Positions 1 through 8,745 of a DNA stretch of 64,000 nucleotides are shown one piece after another. The notes beneath the pieces are model-generated. The model saw only the letters and a list, made by a program, of their open reading frames with translations, did no database searches and was not told the DNA's origin. The DNA is taken from the NCBI GenBank assembly GCA_963723205.1, contig CAVRQC010000030.1:25015-89014 (forward strand). The letters are read 5' to 3'. Origin of the DNA: CAVQBP01 sp963723205 (lineage in GTDB: Bacteria; Bacteroidota; Ignavibacteria; Ignavibacteriales; Ignavibacteriaceae). The first letter of the stretch is position 1; each line of letters begins with the position of its first letter. Made by a program: the position numbers and the translations under genes.

Positions 1-391
1 AAAAGGACATGATCTGTCAGTTAATCCCAAAGCTTCACTTTTATTTTTTTGGCGTGAACTTGGAAGGCAAATCAGGATTTCAGGTACGGTAACAAAAACG
101 AGTAAAGAGGAATCGGAAAATTATTTTTCTTCAAGGCCTTATGAAAGCAGGCTAAGTGCATGGGCATCAAAGCAGAGCAGCATTATTCCCGACAGGAAGT
201 TTCTTGAAGATAAGTTCAAAGAAATAAAAACAAAGTATAATAAAGAGGTGCCGCTTCCACCTTTCTGGGGCGGATATAAGTTATCTCCAATCAGATTTGA
301 ATTCTGGCAAGGCAGAGGAAACCGTCTTCATGACAGGATTGTTTATATCCAAGATAAAGATAAGTGGAATATGTTTAGATTATCACCATAA
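1..391 (+). CDS. pdxH: Pyridoxamine 5'-phosphate oxidase, C-terminal part
   Basis: The last 129 codons of a gene that begins before the window; the reading frame starts at base 2 and ends with TAA at 389-391. PdxH is an FMN enzyme that oxidises pyridoxamine or pyridoxine 5'-phosphate to pyridoxal 5'-phosphate, the final step of vitamin B6 synthesis and salvage. The recognisable part is the family's C-terminal region: RPYESRLSAWASKQS (FMN and substrate binding), PPFWGGY, then FWQGRGNRLHDR and a terminal RLSP that matches the usual RLAP end. Nothing is missing at the C terminus. The next gene is convergent, 58 bases away. Confidence 0.93.
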   Translation, partial: KGHDLSVNPKASLLFFWRELGRQIRISGTVTKTSKEESENYFSSRPYESRLSAWASKQSSIIPDRKFLEDKFKEIKTKYNKEVPLPPFWGGYKLSPIRFEFWQGRGNRLHDRIVYIQDKDKWNMFRLSP

Positions 392-449
392 ATTCAATAC
401 GAATTGATTTTCTCTTTCTAACTAAAAACTCTATGCCGGGAATTATTAA

Positions 450-1340
450 TCATTCTATAATTTGCGGATTCCATAGCGGATCACCGGACGGTATAAATTT
501 TATCGGGGTATCCTTAATGAATCCTTTTAACCATTTGGCACAATAATCCATCCCAGCTTCTTCCGAATTTAAATGTCCAATTAGAACAAGAGCTTTCTTT
601 TTCCCCATACTAACAGCATCACGAGCGTACTCGACAGTTTCCCATTCATGGGTTTCACCGGCAATTAACACTTCCACATCGTCTCTTTCCAGAGATTTAA
701 TTTGAGACATTGAACCTGGCGCTCCAACTACCAGTGCAGCATTGGTTACTTCCATATCAGGATTTCCAACTACCCGTACTGCTGTTGCATTAAATTTTTT
801 CTGCAGAGAAGAAGCAAGCTTTTTAACAGTCATTTTAGGTAATACAAAGATAAGATTATTTTTATCCTGCAGATATTTTCCCCACCCCAGCTTGGAAATC
901 ATTCCCGTAATTATACCGTCGGGATTAATCATATGCCAGTGATCATGAAATCTAAAAATAATCAAATGATTCTCTTTAATAAAACGCATCTTTTCAGTAA
1001 CAACATTATCATCTTCGAACTGAGCAGTTTCATCGTAATGATTATAATAAGTAGGTTCATGCGTAATAATAAAATTCAGGCCCTTTGATTTAGCTTTTTT
1101 CAGCACATTAAATGTTGCCATAAAAGTTATTGCTATTCCTTTTACTTCATCATCCGGATTGCCGCCTTTAAAAGTATCAACGGTTTTTAACTGCCATTGA
1201 CATGTAACATTATTTTTTATCAGGTTAACAATTTCAGTTGCAGTCATTGCATTCCCTTCATCTGCAGAAGAATGGTTTTTACTCTCCGGAATAACTAATA
1301 ATATCAAAAGAGATAACAGGCTGATTATTCCTTTTCCCAT
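450..1340 (-). CDS. Nif3-like (DUF34) dinuclear metal-centre protein with hydrophobic N-terminus
   Basis: Resembles the Nif3/DUF34 family, whose members form hexamers carrying a dinuclear metal site; the physiological reaction is uncertain for most of them. Visible family features are the metal-site strand THEPTYYNHYD (family THHP-type motif) near residues 94-104 and the C-terminal GHLNSEEAG that stands for the usual GHxxSE metal motif. The longest reading frame (296 aa) starts with a 20-residue hydrophobic stretch resembling a signal peptide, which is unusual for this normally cytosolic family. An internal ATG at 1245-1247 (MTATEIV) is preceded by a good AAGGG ribosome site, whereas the first ATG is not, so a 265-aa cytosolic product is a real alternative. 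Convergent with pdxH. Confidence 0.8.
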   Translation of the reverse strand: MGKGIISLLSLLILLVIPESKNHSSADEGNAMTATEIVNLIKNNVTCQWQLKTVDTFKGGNPDDEVKGIAITFMATFNVLKKAKSKGLNFIITHEPTYYNHYDETAQFEDDNVVTEKMRFIKENHLIIFRFHDHWHMINPDGIITGMISKLGWGKYLQDKNNLIFVLPKMTVKKLASSLQKKFNATAVRVVGNPDMEVTNAALVVGAPGSMSQIKSLERDDVEVLIAGETHEWETVEYARDAVSMGKKKALVLIGHLNSEEAGMDYCAKWLKGFIKDTPIKFIPSGDPLWNPQIIE

Positions 1341-1707
1341 GATATATCACTGATAATTATATTGAATGATTTTAAGAATTAGTATATAAGGATAATATAA
1401 TAATAGAACTGATAGAAAATAAATATTAGACATAGGATATTACGGAATAGCTCTAAATAAAATATCTGCATTTTATAAATTGAAGAATCTGAAATTAAAC
1501 AGATTCACGCTATTATACTCATTTCTTTCAAAAAACCGTTTTAGATCTTAATTCCCAGAATTGAAAATACCATTATGAATTTATTGCATTTATGAAATTG
1601 AGAAGGTTTATTTTACTTATTTATAAGGACTTACAGCAGTTTTTTTTTGGCTTTCTTTTTGATTGAATCTTACGATTTGAATTTTTAACCAATAAAAACT
1701 TTTCAAA
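1341..1707. other. Intergenic region upstream of nfnA
   Basis: About 370 bases between two divergent genes. Very AT-rich with T-tracts around 1640-1650. I see no RNA gene, no clear inverted repeat and no convincing promoter hexamers. The nfnA start codon has no obvious Shine-Dalgarno sequence. Confidence 0.5.
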
Positions 1708-2571
1708 ATGTACAAGATAATCTCAGCTGAGTTTTTAGCACCAAGCATTAAAAAATTTGTAATTGAGGCTCCTAAAATTTCAAAGAAAAGGAAAGCCGGC
1801 CAGTTTGTAATTATTAGAATAAATGATTACGGGGAAAGGATACCCTTAACTATTGCAGATTCAAATATAAACGAAGGTACAATTACTATAATTGTACAAG
1901 GAATAGGTAAAACAACTAAAGAACTGAACAATCTTAATGCAGGAGACTTCATACATGATGTTGTTGGTCCTCTTGGAAAGCCGTCACATATTGAGAATTT
2001 CGGGACAGCAGTTTCAATAGGCGGCGGAGTTGGAACCGCAATAGCTTTTCCGACTGCTGTGGCACTTAAACAAGCCGGGAATCATACAATTTCTATTATA
2101 GGCGGAAGGTCCAAAGAATTTGTTATCCTTGAAGATGAGATGAAAAATGTGTGTGATGAAGTATTTCCGACTACCGATGATGGAAGTTATGGGTTTCATG
2201 GATTTGTAACTCAAAAACTTCAGGCATTAATTGATTCAGGGAAGAAAATTGATTTTGTGCTGGCAATAGGCCCAATCCCAATGATGAGAGCAGTTGCAGA
2301 AGTAACCAGACCGCACGGTATACAAACCGTTGTAAGCCTGAATCCTGTTATGGTAGACGGAACAGGGATGTGCGGCGGATGCAGGGCTACTGTTGATGAT
2401 AAAACAGTTTTTGTTTGTGTTGACGGACCCGAATTTGATGCACATAAAGTAGATTTTGCTACTCTTGAAAGAAGAAACAGAACATACAATGTTTTCGAGA
2501 GAGAAGCACTGGATCATTTATGCAATATAGATGCGATGTTCCAGAATAAATTAAACCAAACTAAAGTATAA
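1708..2571 (+). CDS. nfnA: NfnA/SudB-type FAD- and [2Fe-2S]-containing oxidoreductase subunit
   Basis: 287 aa, the usual size for the small subunit of NADH-dependent ferredoxin:NADP oxidoreductase (NfnAB) and sulfide dehydrogenase SudB. Residues 1-95 form the FAD-binding barrel (RIPLTIAD), residues 105-210 the NAD-binding fold (GGGVGTAIAF), and the tail carries the iron-sulfur site D217-x4-C222-x2-C225-x11-C237. An Asp where PyrK-type relatives have a first Cys is typical of NfnA, in which an aspartate cluster ligand has been described. Twelve bases separate it from the partner subunit. In characterised NfnAB, NADH and reduced ferredoxin together reduce NADP+ by flavin-based electron bifurcation; whether this pair bifurcates is inferred from homology, and sulfide dehydrogenase is the alternative. 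Confidence 0.88.
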   Translation: MYKIISAEFLAPSIKKFVIEAPKISKKRKAGQFVIIRINDYGERIPLTIADSNINEGTITIIVQGIGKTTKELNNLNAGDFIHDVVGPLGKPSHIENFGTAVSIGGGVGTAIAFPTAVALKQAGNHTISIIGGRSKEFVILEDEMKNVCDEVFPTTDDGSYGFHGFVTQKLQALIDSGKKIDFVLAIGPIPMMRAVAEVTRPHGIQTVVSLNPVMVDGTGMCGGCRATVDDKTVFVCVDGPEFDAHKVDFATLERRNRTYNVFEREALDHLCNIDAMFQNKLNQTKV

Positions 2572-2583
2572 ATCAGTGTTTTA

Positions 2584-4011
2584 ATGATGGGAAAATTATC
2601 AAATAAAGAAAGAATGAAAATCCAAAGGCAGGCAATGCCTGAACAGGATGGAAGTTTAAGAAGAAATAATTTCAATGAAGTAAATCTTGGTTTTACAGAA
2701 GAACTAGCAAGACTTGAAGCTCAAAGATGTATTCAATGCCCAAAGCCTACATGTGTTGAAGGATGCCCGGTCGGTGTTAAGATTGGTGAATTTATATACC
2801 TTGTTTCCGAAGGTAAATATGTTGAAGCAGCTGCAAAAATAAAAGAAGATAATATGCTACCTGCAATTTGCGGAAGAGTTTGTCCACAGGAGGAACAATG
2901 CGAAGTTAAATGTGTAGTAGGAAAGAAAAACGAACCGGTTGCAATCGGAAGATTGGAAAGATTTGTTGCTGATTATGAAAGAGAAAAGGTCGGTCTAAGA
3001 CAACCGGAATTAAAACCTAAGACAGGGCGTAAAGTCGCAATAATAGGAAGCGGACCCGCAGGTTTAAGCTGTGCAGCCGATTTGATCCAGATGGGACATG
3101 ATGTAACTGTGTTCGAAGCTCTTCATGAACTGGGCGGGGTTTTAATCTACGGCATTCCTGAATTTCGTCTGCCTAAAGAAATTGTAAAAGTAGAAATAAA
3201 TGCATTAAAAGAGCTTGGCGTAGAATTTCAGACAAATGCTGTTATCGGATTCACCGACACATTAGATGAACTTCTGCAAAATGGCTATGATGCTGCATTT
3301 ATTGCTGTAGGGGCAGGACTTCCCTATTTTTTAAACATTGAAGGAGAAAATCTTAACGGTGTTTATTCTTCAAATGAATTCTTAACAAGAGTTAATTTAA
3401 TGAAGGCTTATAAGTTCCCTGAATTTGATACCCCTGTTTTTGATTGTAAAGACAAAAATGTAGCTGTATTCGGAGGCGGAAATACGGCAATGGATGCTGT
3501 AAGAACTTCCAAACGGCTGGGTGCTAAAAATGCATATATAATTTACAGAAGATCCGAAGTTGAAATGCCTGCAAGAAAAGAAGAAGTTCATCATGCAAAA
3601 CAGGAAGGGATCGAATTTAAATTTTTATCCAACCCACTGAAATTTAACGGTGATGAAGACGGCTGGTTAAAATCCGTTGAATTACAGAATATGGAACTTG
3701 GTGAACCTGATGCATCCGGCAGAAGACGTCCTGTTCCAATCCCCAGTTCAGAGTATACACTAGATATTGATATGGCAGTTATTGCTATCGGAAATGGTTC
3801 CAACCCGATAATCCAGAAAACTACTCCTGATCTGCAGTTTAACAAGTGGGGAAATATTATTGTAGACGAAGAAACAATGAAGACTTCAAAAGAAGGAGTC
3901 TTTGCAGGAGGAGATATAGTTACGGGCGGTGCAACTGTTATACTTGCGATGGGTGCAGGAAGAAAAGCTGCAGAAGCTATCAATGAATATCTGAAATCTT
4001 CAACTAATTAG
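2584..4011 (+). CDS. nfnB: NfnB/SudA (GltD-like) FAD/Fe-S oxidoreductase subunit
   Basis: 475 aa, the normal length for the large subunit of NfnAB, often annotated as NADPH-dependent glutamate synthase small chain (GltA/GltD-like). The N-terminal third carries two cysteine groups for [4Fe-4S] clusters, CIQCPKPTCVEGCP and CGRVCPQEEQCEVKC. A first dinucleotide fold GSGPAGLSCA (FAD) begins near residue 155, a second GGGNTAMDAVR (NADPH) near residue 298, and the flavin-closing motif GVFAGGDIVTGG lies near the end. No glutamate synthase large subunit is nearby, and the partner is NfnA, so a role in NAD(P)H/ferredoxin electron exchange is favoured over glutamate synthesis. ATGATG at the start leaves a one-codon ambiguity; the ribosome site is weak. 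Confidence 0.88.
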   Translation: MMGKLSNKERMKIQRQAMPEQDGSLRRNNFNEVNLGFTEELARLEAQRCIQCPKPTCVEGCPVGVKIGEFIYLVSEGKYVEAAAKIKEDNMLPAICGRVCPQEEQCEVKCVVGKKNEPVAIGRLERFVADYEREKVGLRQPELKPKTGRKVAIIGSGPAGLSCAADLIQMGHDVTVFEALHELGGVLIYGIPEFRLPKEIVKVEINALKELGVEFQTNAVIGFTDTLDELLQNGYDAAFIAVGAGLPYFLNIEGENLNGVYSSNEFLTRVNLMKAYKFPEFDTPVFDCKDKNVAVFGGGNTAMDAVRTSKRLGAKNAYIIYRRSEVEMPARKEEVHHAKQEGIEFKFLSNPLKFNGDEDGWLKSVELQNMELGEPDASGRRRPVPIPSSEYTLDIDMAVIAIGNGSNPIIQKTTPDLQFNKWGNIIVDEETMKTSKEGVFAGGDIVTGGATVILAMGAGRKAAEAINEYLKSSTN

Positions 4012-4273
4012 TATTATCAATATTGATTGCTTAAAATGATATTGAATAAAGCATAGATCTATGATTAGTTATGATCTTTTCCAGTGCCCTGTCACATAAA
4101 TAACTATACTTGCAGTTTCTAATGAAATCTATGTATGATTTTATTTTGATAATTTCCAATTTATTTCTACCATGGAATGCTCCTGACACCCCTGAGTTAT
4201 AGGAAATATAACTACGAATAAATATAAATTGATCTAAACAGATACGAATACATTCGAGGTTGTTTCAACTCGG

Positions 4274-4297
4274 CTGTCATGGTCCAAACCATGACAG
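4274..4297 (+). repeat. Palindromic repeat family A, copy 1
   Basis: Perfect 10-bp stem CTGTCATGGT / ACCATGACAG with loop CCAA. Preceded by AACTCGG. Compared with copy 2 read on the other strand, the stem differs at two base pairs and both partners change together (T-A to A-T), while the loop stays CCAA. That indicates selection for the hairpin or replication of a structured element rather than chance. Confidence 0.85.
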
Positions 4298-4339
4298 TAC
4301 AAATAATTAACGATTTACTTAAGTTATCCCACTCACTCT

Positions 4340-4363
4340 CTGTCAAGGATTGGTCCTTGACAG
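4340..4363 (-). repeat. Palindromic repeat family A, copy 2 (inverted)
   Basis: Perfect 10-bp stem, on the + strand CTGTCAAGGA / TCCTTGACAG with loop TTGG; on the minus strand the loop reads CCAA as in copy 1. The flank on the minus strand, TAACTCACGG, matches the flank of copy 1 (AACTCGG). The two copies face each other 42 bases apart and could form either two small hairpins or one large cruciform. Confidence 0.85.
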
Positions 4364-4510
4364 CCGTGAGTTACTAGATGTATCCCAAATTCAATGTATA
4401 CATATTGATTCTAATTAATCAAGAAATCAATCTTAATTCCCATACTAACGACTGATAGTTAGTAACAACCAAATATTATAATTAGAAATGCTAGTGACAG
4501 AAACACTAGT

Positions 4511-4972
4511 TTAGAATTTAACTTCAACTAAATTTAAGAAACTAATTTCTTTTTTAAAGTAGTTATGAATTAAATCGATTGACTGCCTTTGACCATCCCA
4601 TGCCAGCAGCTTTTTGGCTTCGTCAGGATTTACCCATTTAAATTCAGAATGCTCATTACTTATTTTTACTTTTGAGAAAAAACTAAACCGAGCAGCAAAT
4701 ACGGGTAATAGTATAATATTGTCATTCTCATGCGAATAAAAAGAATCTACTTTTGGAACAACCCAAAGTTTTTCAGGTACAATTCCTGATTCTTCTTTTA
4801 TCTCCCTTAAAGCAGTTTGGTATGCTCTCTCGCCTTCCTTTATTTTTCCATTTACCATTTGCCACAGGCCGGGATAAATTTCTTTTTCCGATCTTTTTAA
4901 AAGCAGGAATTCTATCCCATCATTTGCTTCCCTGAAAATATGAGCTTCAATCATTTGAGAAATAATATCCAT
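4511..4972 (-). CDS. Nudix hydrolase (dATP pyrophosphohydrolase-like)
   Basis: 153 aa from the chosen ATG (MDIISQMIEA). The complete Nudix box is present: G-KIKEG-E followed after seven residues by REIKEESGI, the Mg2+-binding helix that cleaves nucleoside diphosphates linked to another moiety. The order of elements (FLLLKRSEKEIYPGLWQMV before the box) is like NudB-type dATP/dihydroneopterin triphosphate pyrophosphatases, but substrate cannot be fixed from sequence. An ATG eight codons upstream extends the frame, but AAGGGAG sits six bases before the chosen start, which decides it. Monocistronic, convergent with nfnB. Confidence 0.85.
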   Translation of the reverse strand: MDIISQMIEAHIFREANDGIEFLLLKRSEKEIYPGLWQMVNGKIKEGERAYQTALREIKEESGIVPEKLWVVPKVDSFYSHENDNIILLPVFAARFSFFSKVKISNEHSEFKWVNPDEAKKLLAWDGQRQSIDLIHNYFKKEISFLNLVEVKF

Positions 4973-5085
4973 TTGATGCTCCCTTATTTTAATCAATTAT
5001 TTTTAAGAAAAAAGTAAAGGGAAACAAGTGGAGTTAACGAAACTTGTATCTTTTTTCTTACGTTAGTCATTCAATTGTTAATATT

Positions 5086-8000
5086 TTAGAAAAATGCTCT
5101 TACTTCTGCTCTTGCTGTATGAACAACCGGGCTTCCGGCTAAAGCTCGTCCGTTGTAACTTAAAGTTGACTGCAGATTGGTAGAAATTCTATAATCAAAA
5201 TTTATTCTTAAAAAATAATTTTTACCAATCTGATTACCCTCGGTTATTTCAAAAGGAATTACATTTTCAAGAGTATTTGCAGAGAGTTCATTCCTTTCAA
5301 ATTCTACGTTTAATCTGCCCTGTGTAGCAAACGACAAATTGAATCTTATTGTCTGTGAATTAATATCAATTATTGTAGGATTTGCCGGGTAGTCGTCTTG
5401 GCTTCTGCCGGCTTTTATTTTAAAACCAACTTCAATATTCCTCTCGGGTCTGTATGAAAAATCTGTTGTAATATTATTATTAGTTATTAATCTTTGCCTA
5501 TTGGAAGTTGGAGGAGCATAAACATTATCGGTTTCATTTACCAGGTCTGTCTGGTTACTCATTTCTTCAATCATTCTGAAATTTATCCTAAGGCTCCTTT
5601 CCCTGTTAAAAGCTCTTTCCACTCCCTCGTTATATTGATTAAGACTTTTTGTTTGAGAATACCTGAATCGAAGGGAAAAATCCTGGTTATTTTCAAATAA
5701 AAAAGCATCCTGCTGTATAAAATTTGAACCGGAAATAGTTTTATCCGGATTCTGAAAATATGAGAAATGAAGCAGATAAATTTTACTATAATCCTGCTCT
5801 GTACTGTTTTCTTCCACTCTCCATAGAGTCTCGGTTGACAAAGGAGAAAATATTTTCCAAGCAAGTGAAGACTTATTAAACATTTTAGCAAATTCAATTT
5901 TCCAGTTTGTACTGGTTTTCAGATTAATCACCGGATATAATTTATCGGTAGGAACTGTTACACGAATATAGTCGCCTTCATATAATGTCGGTTCGAATTC
6001 ATTTTCATCCGCGACACCGTTATTGTTAAGATCCCCTAAATATTTATAGTTGCCAGTCCCCTGGGGTACTTTTACAAATACTTTTTCAAGCTTGGCGGAT
6101 TTTTGGGTAGATACCTCATAATAAAAATTACCTCTTGCAGGTTCCCATAAATTTAGTTTTGTTTGAGACCTGATTAATATCGTCTCATTATCTAAATAGC
6201 CCTTTTCTTTAAATGCTTCTTTATATTTTTTCTTTCTATAAGAAAAGTTTAAAGTTGATCTCAGCTGTTTAATTCCGTTAAAGCTCAGTTGATAAAACTG
6301 CGCTATTGATTTCGATTCATCAAACATGATCCCGTTTAAAGGCAGATAATCTTCCCGCAATGAATATTTTGCAGAAAGATTAAATCCGCCCAATTCAACC
6401 AAATCAAGGAATGGATCGATTTCATAATATTTTAGACTGGTAGATAATAAAGAATCTTTCTGGTCCGTTTTGTCATTTTTATTCTCAGCTAAAAATTCGA
6501 CTCCTGGTTTCAGCTTCCACCACTTATAAAAACCGCTTCCGCTCTGCCGGAGCCAATAACTTCTTAAAGAAAGATTTTTTGTCTGTACATAATCCAAATT
6601 ATAATTTATCTGAAAAGCTTTATTATCAGAAAATTTTAAAATATTATTAAACCTATCGGAACTGAAATCATTTCCTCTTCTTAAAAAACCGGCAGTTGAA
6701 TTAATATTCAACAATTCGTTTGGTATCAGATTTAAGTTGATTTCCCGTAATTCCTCATCAACATTTTGTTCAGTTGAAGTAATATTATAATACCGGTTGA
6801 ATTCGACTTCATTAATTCTATCCAGTGATGTGAATTTATTTTGAACAAATCTGTCCTTATAAGACAATCCAATCATTCCAAAATTAATGTTCCCGATTCT
6901 GACATGTTGAGGATTTATTTTTAAGAAAATATTTCTCGCATAACCATAATTATTCTTATCATCAATACCGGAGAATCTATTTTTATCCCAAAGGCTACCT
7001 GCATATTCCAGGTTTAGAGAAACATCTTTAGTAGGATTAATGTCCAGAACAATATTGGCCTCCTGTTTTAATTCAGGAAGAGGCAAAAAGACCTCCGGCA
7101 GATATGTTCCGTTCCCTTTTCCAACAAACAGGAAATTTCCAAGTGATTGCCTTGTATAATCTCCCTGCCCATCACCAACAAAGCTAAAAGAAACGTTATA
7201 GAGTGCACTTGTATTACCGGGATCATAACGATAATAAGAAAACGGCTGGTTATTAATAACCGTATCAACTTTAACATAAAGACCCTGTATAACACCGAGC
7301 GAATCGGGTGTAGCAAGCGAAATTCCCGATTTAACAGCTTTGTATCTATTATCTCCAGCTGCAGCCAGTATTTTTTTATCGCTTTCGGACAACGCAATAT
7401 CGATAGGAGCATCCTGGTTATCTCCTTCTCTTAAATATTGAAACTGGATACCTAAAGCATTGTCTAATAATTTTGATTGAACCCCTGTTCCAAAAAAATT
7501 TCTGGAATATTGCTGGGCAGAATATTCAAAGTCGATGGAAATCCTGCTGTATGATGTTATTAATCTTTTGGGAGTAAAAGTAATCTGTGCATTTGAATAA
7601 TCTATTGTATAGTCATTTCCTTCCCCTCTTTTCATTTCTATACCATCCAGATATACTTTTTCGGTACCTGCCAAAACTACAACATCTCTTTCACCATTTA
7701 TGCCTGATAAAATATAAGGTCCCTGAACTCCATCGATTCCATTAAAATTATTAGTAGTAAATTTTCCCCTTGAACTTGCAACTGCAACATAACCATTTGT
7801 ATTCTTTATATTGAACTCACCCAGCAGGCCCTGCAACTTCCGGTCGATAAAACCGAACTCTCCCTGTTTTTTTTGTAATTGATAATCACCGAAAGTTCCT
7901 GTTGCCAACGGATGTTTTATTTGAATGAAAACTTTATCAAGTTCATCGAGCCTCTCTGTATTTCCTTCCGGTTGAATGGGAGTATTTTCATCTGTTAAAG

Positions 8001-8553
8001 CAGCAACCACTTCAATATCATCGGATAACCTGCCGGACAATTGAAGTCTTAATCCGCTATTCAAAGAAAAGTCATGATTAGTGCCAACTGTAAAACCCCT
8101 GACTAAAGTTCCGCTTTTCTGTATGCCGCTTCCAAAGATTGATTCTGCAGAAAAACCTTCCTGTTCAGCTGACGCCACTTTGATTGTATCGCCCAACTCT
8201 TTGTTGTACCTGATAACCAAACTGCGGTTTTTATAATTTTTTTTCAATCCAAGGTTATAAGATTTATAAGTAACAAAGATAGTATCAAAAATCGAATATG
8301 CTAGTGAATCGGATAGACTAAAAGAATTTGTTTTATAAGAAAAGCTGTACTGTTTATCTGTAAGGATTTTGTTTCTTAACCTTATAATCTCTGAATTAGG
8401 TACAATTGAAATCCGTGATAAAGTATAATAATTATTAAAATTTGCAGGAATTGTATCGGTAACAATACTGGAATAAAATTTTATTTGTGCTTGAGAGATT
8501 GATTGCACTAAAAGGAAGAAAATAATAATTAATAACTTTGATTTTAATTCCAA
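5086..8553 (-). CDS. Large secreted outer-membrane barrel-like protein, function unknown
   Basis: 1155 aa with a clear signal peptide (hydrophobic LLIIIFFLLVQSISQAQ, cleavage after AQ). The body is a long series of alternating-residue beta strands rich in Y, F, N and R, and the protein ends in an aromatic residue (RAEVRAFF) as outer-membrane barrels do. Near the N terminus, after about residue 130, the text GSGIQKSGTLVRGFTVGTN and the ADLTDENTPIQP-like strand run start the barrel-like region. A DLNNNGVADENE stretch (near residue 835) looks like a calcium-binding loop. No enzyme motif is visible. I cannot assign it to a named family; translocon, plug or surface-layer roles are all possible. 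It follows the kinase genes on the same strand after a 190-base gap. Confidence 0.75.
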   Translation of the reverse strand: MELKSKLLIIIFFLLVQSISQAQIKFYSSIVTDTIPANFNNYYTLSRISIVPNSEIIRLRNKILTDKQYSFSYKTNSFSLSDSLAYSIFDTIFVTYKSYNLGLKKNYKNRSLVIRYNKELGDTIKVASAEQEGFSAESIFGSGIQKSGTLVRGFTVGTNHDFSLNSGLRLQLSGRLSDDIEVVAALTDENTPIQPEGNTERLDELDKVFIQIKHPLATGTFGDYQLQKKQGEFGFIDRKLQGLLGEFNIKNTNGYVAVASSRGKFTTNNFNGIDGVQGPYILSGINGERDVVVLAGTEKVYLDGIEMKRGEGNDYTIDYSNAQITFTPKRLITSYSRISIDFEYSAQQYSRNFFGTGVQSKLLDNALGIQFQYLREGDNQDAPIDIALSESDKKILAAAGDNRYKAVKSGISLATPDSLGVIQGLYVKVDTVINNQPFSYYRYDPGNTSALYNVSFSFVGDGQGDYTRQSLGNFLFVGKGNGTYLPEVFLPLPELKQEANIVLDINPTKDVSLNLEYAGSLWDKNRFSGIDDKNNYGYARNIFLKINPQHVRIGNINFGMIGLSYKDRFVQNKFTSLDRINEVEFNRYYNITSTEQNVDEELREINLNLIPNELLNINSTAGFLRRGNDFSSDRFNNILKFSDNKAFQINYNLDYVQTKNLSLRSYWLRQSGSGFYKWWKLKPGVEFLAENKNDKTDQKDSLLSTSLKYYEIDPFLDLVELGGFNLSAKYSLREDYLPLNGIMFDESKSIAQFYQLSFNGIKQLRSTLNFSYRKKKYKEAFKEKGYLDNETILIRSQTKLNLWEPARGNFYYEVSTQKSAKLEKVFVKVPQGTGNYKYLGDLNNNGVADENEFEPTLYEGDYIRVTVPTDKLYPVINLKTSTNWKIEFAKMFNKSSLAWKIFSPLSTETLWRVEENSTEQDYSKIYLLHFSYFQNPDKTISGSNFIQQDAFLFENNQDFSLRFRYSQTKSLNQYNEGVERAFNRERSLRINFRMIEEMSNQTDLVNETDNVYAPPTSNRQRLITNNNITTDFSYRPERNIEVGFKIKAGRSQDDYPANPTIIDINSQTIRFNLSFATQGRLNVEFERNELSANTLENVIPFEITEGNQIGKNYFLRINFDYRISTNLQSTLSYNGRALAGSPVVHTARAEVRAFF

Positions 8554-8745
8554 AAGATGAAACTAGTTTTGTGACTTTGAAATCTAAAGTTATGAATTGC
8601 TTTTATCAAGTCTATATTGATTCGATGTATAATATAATATCCTTTTTCCCGATATTCTGAAATTGTCTTAATCTGTTAAAGGGAAAAAATCTAGCTAATT
8701 CTTCAATCCAATTATAACAATAGTATTACGGCAAATACTTTCTCA

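Larger units (their letters stand above)
4012..4510. other. Intergenic region with a pair of inverted hairpin repeats
   Basis: 500 bases between the convergent nfnB and Nudix genes. It holds two strong hairpins annotated separately (4274-4297 and 4340-4363). The reverse strand of about 4170-4197 shows a weaker, degenerate resemblance to the same element (TAACTCA flank, TGTCA-GGA....TCC order). No coding potential was found. Confidence 0.7.
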
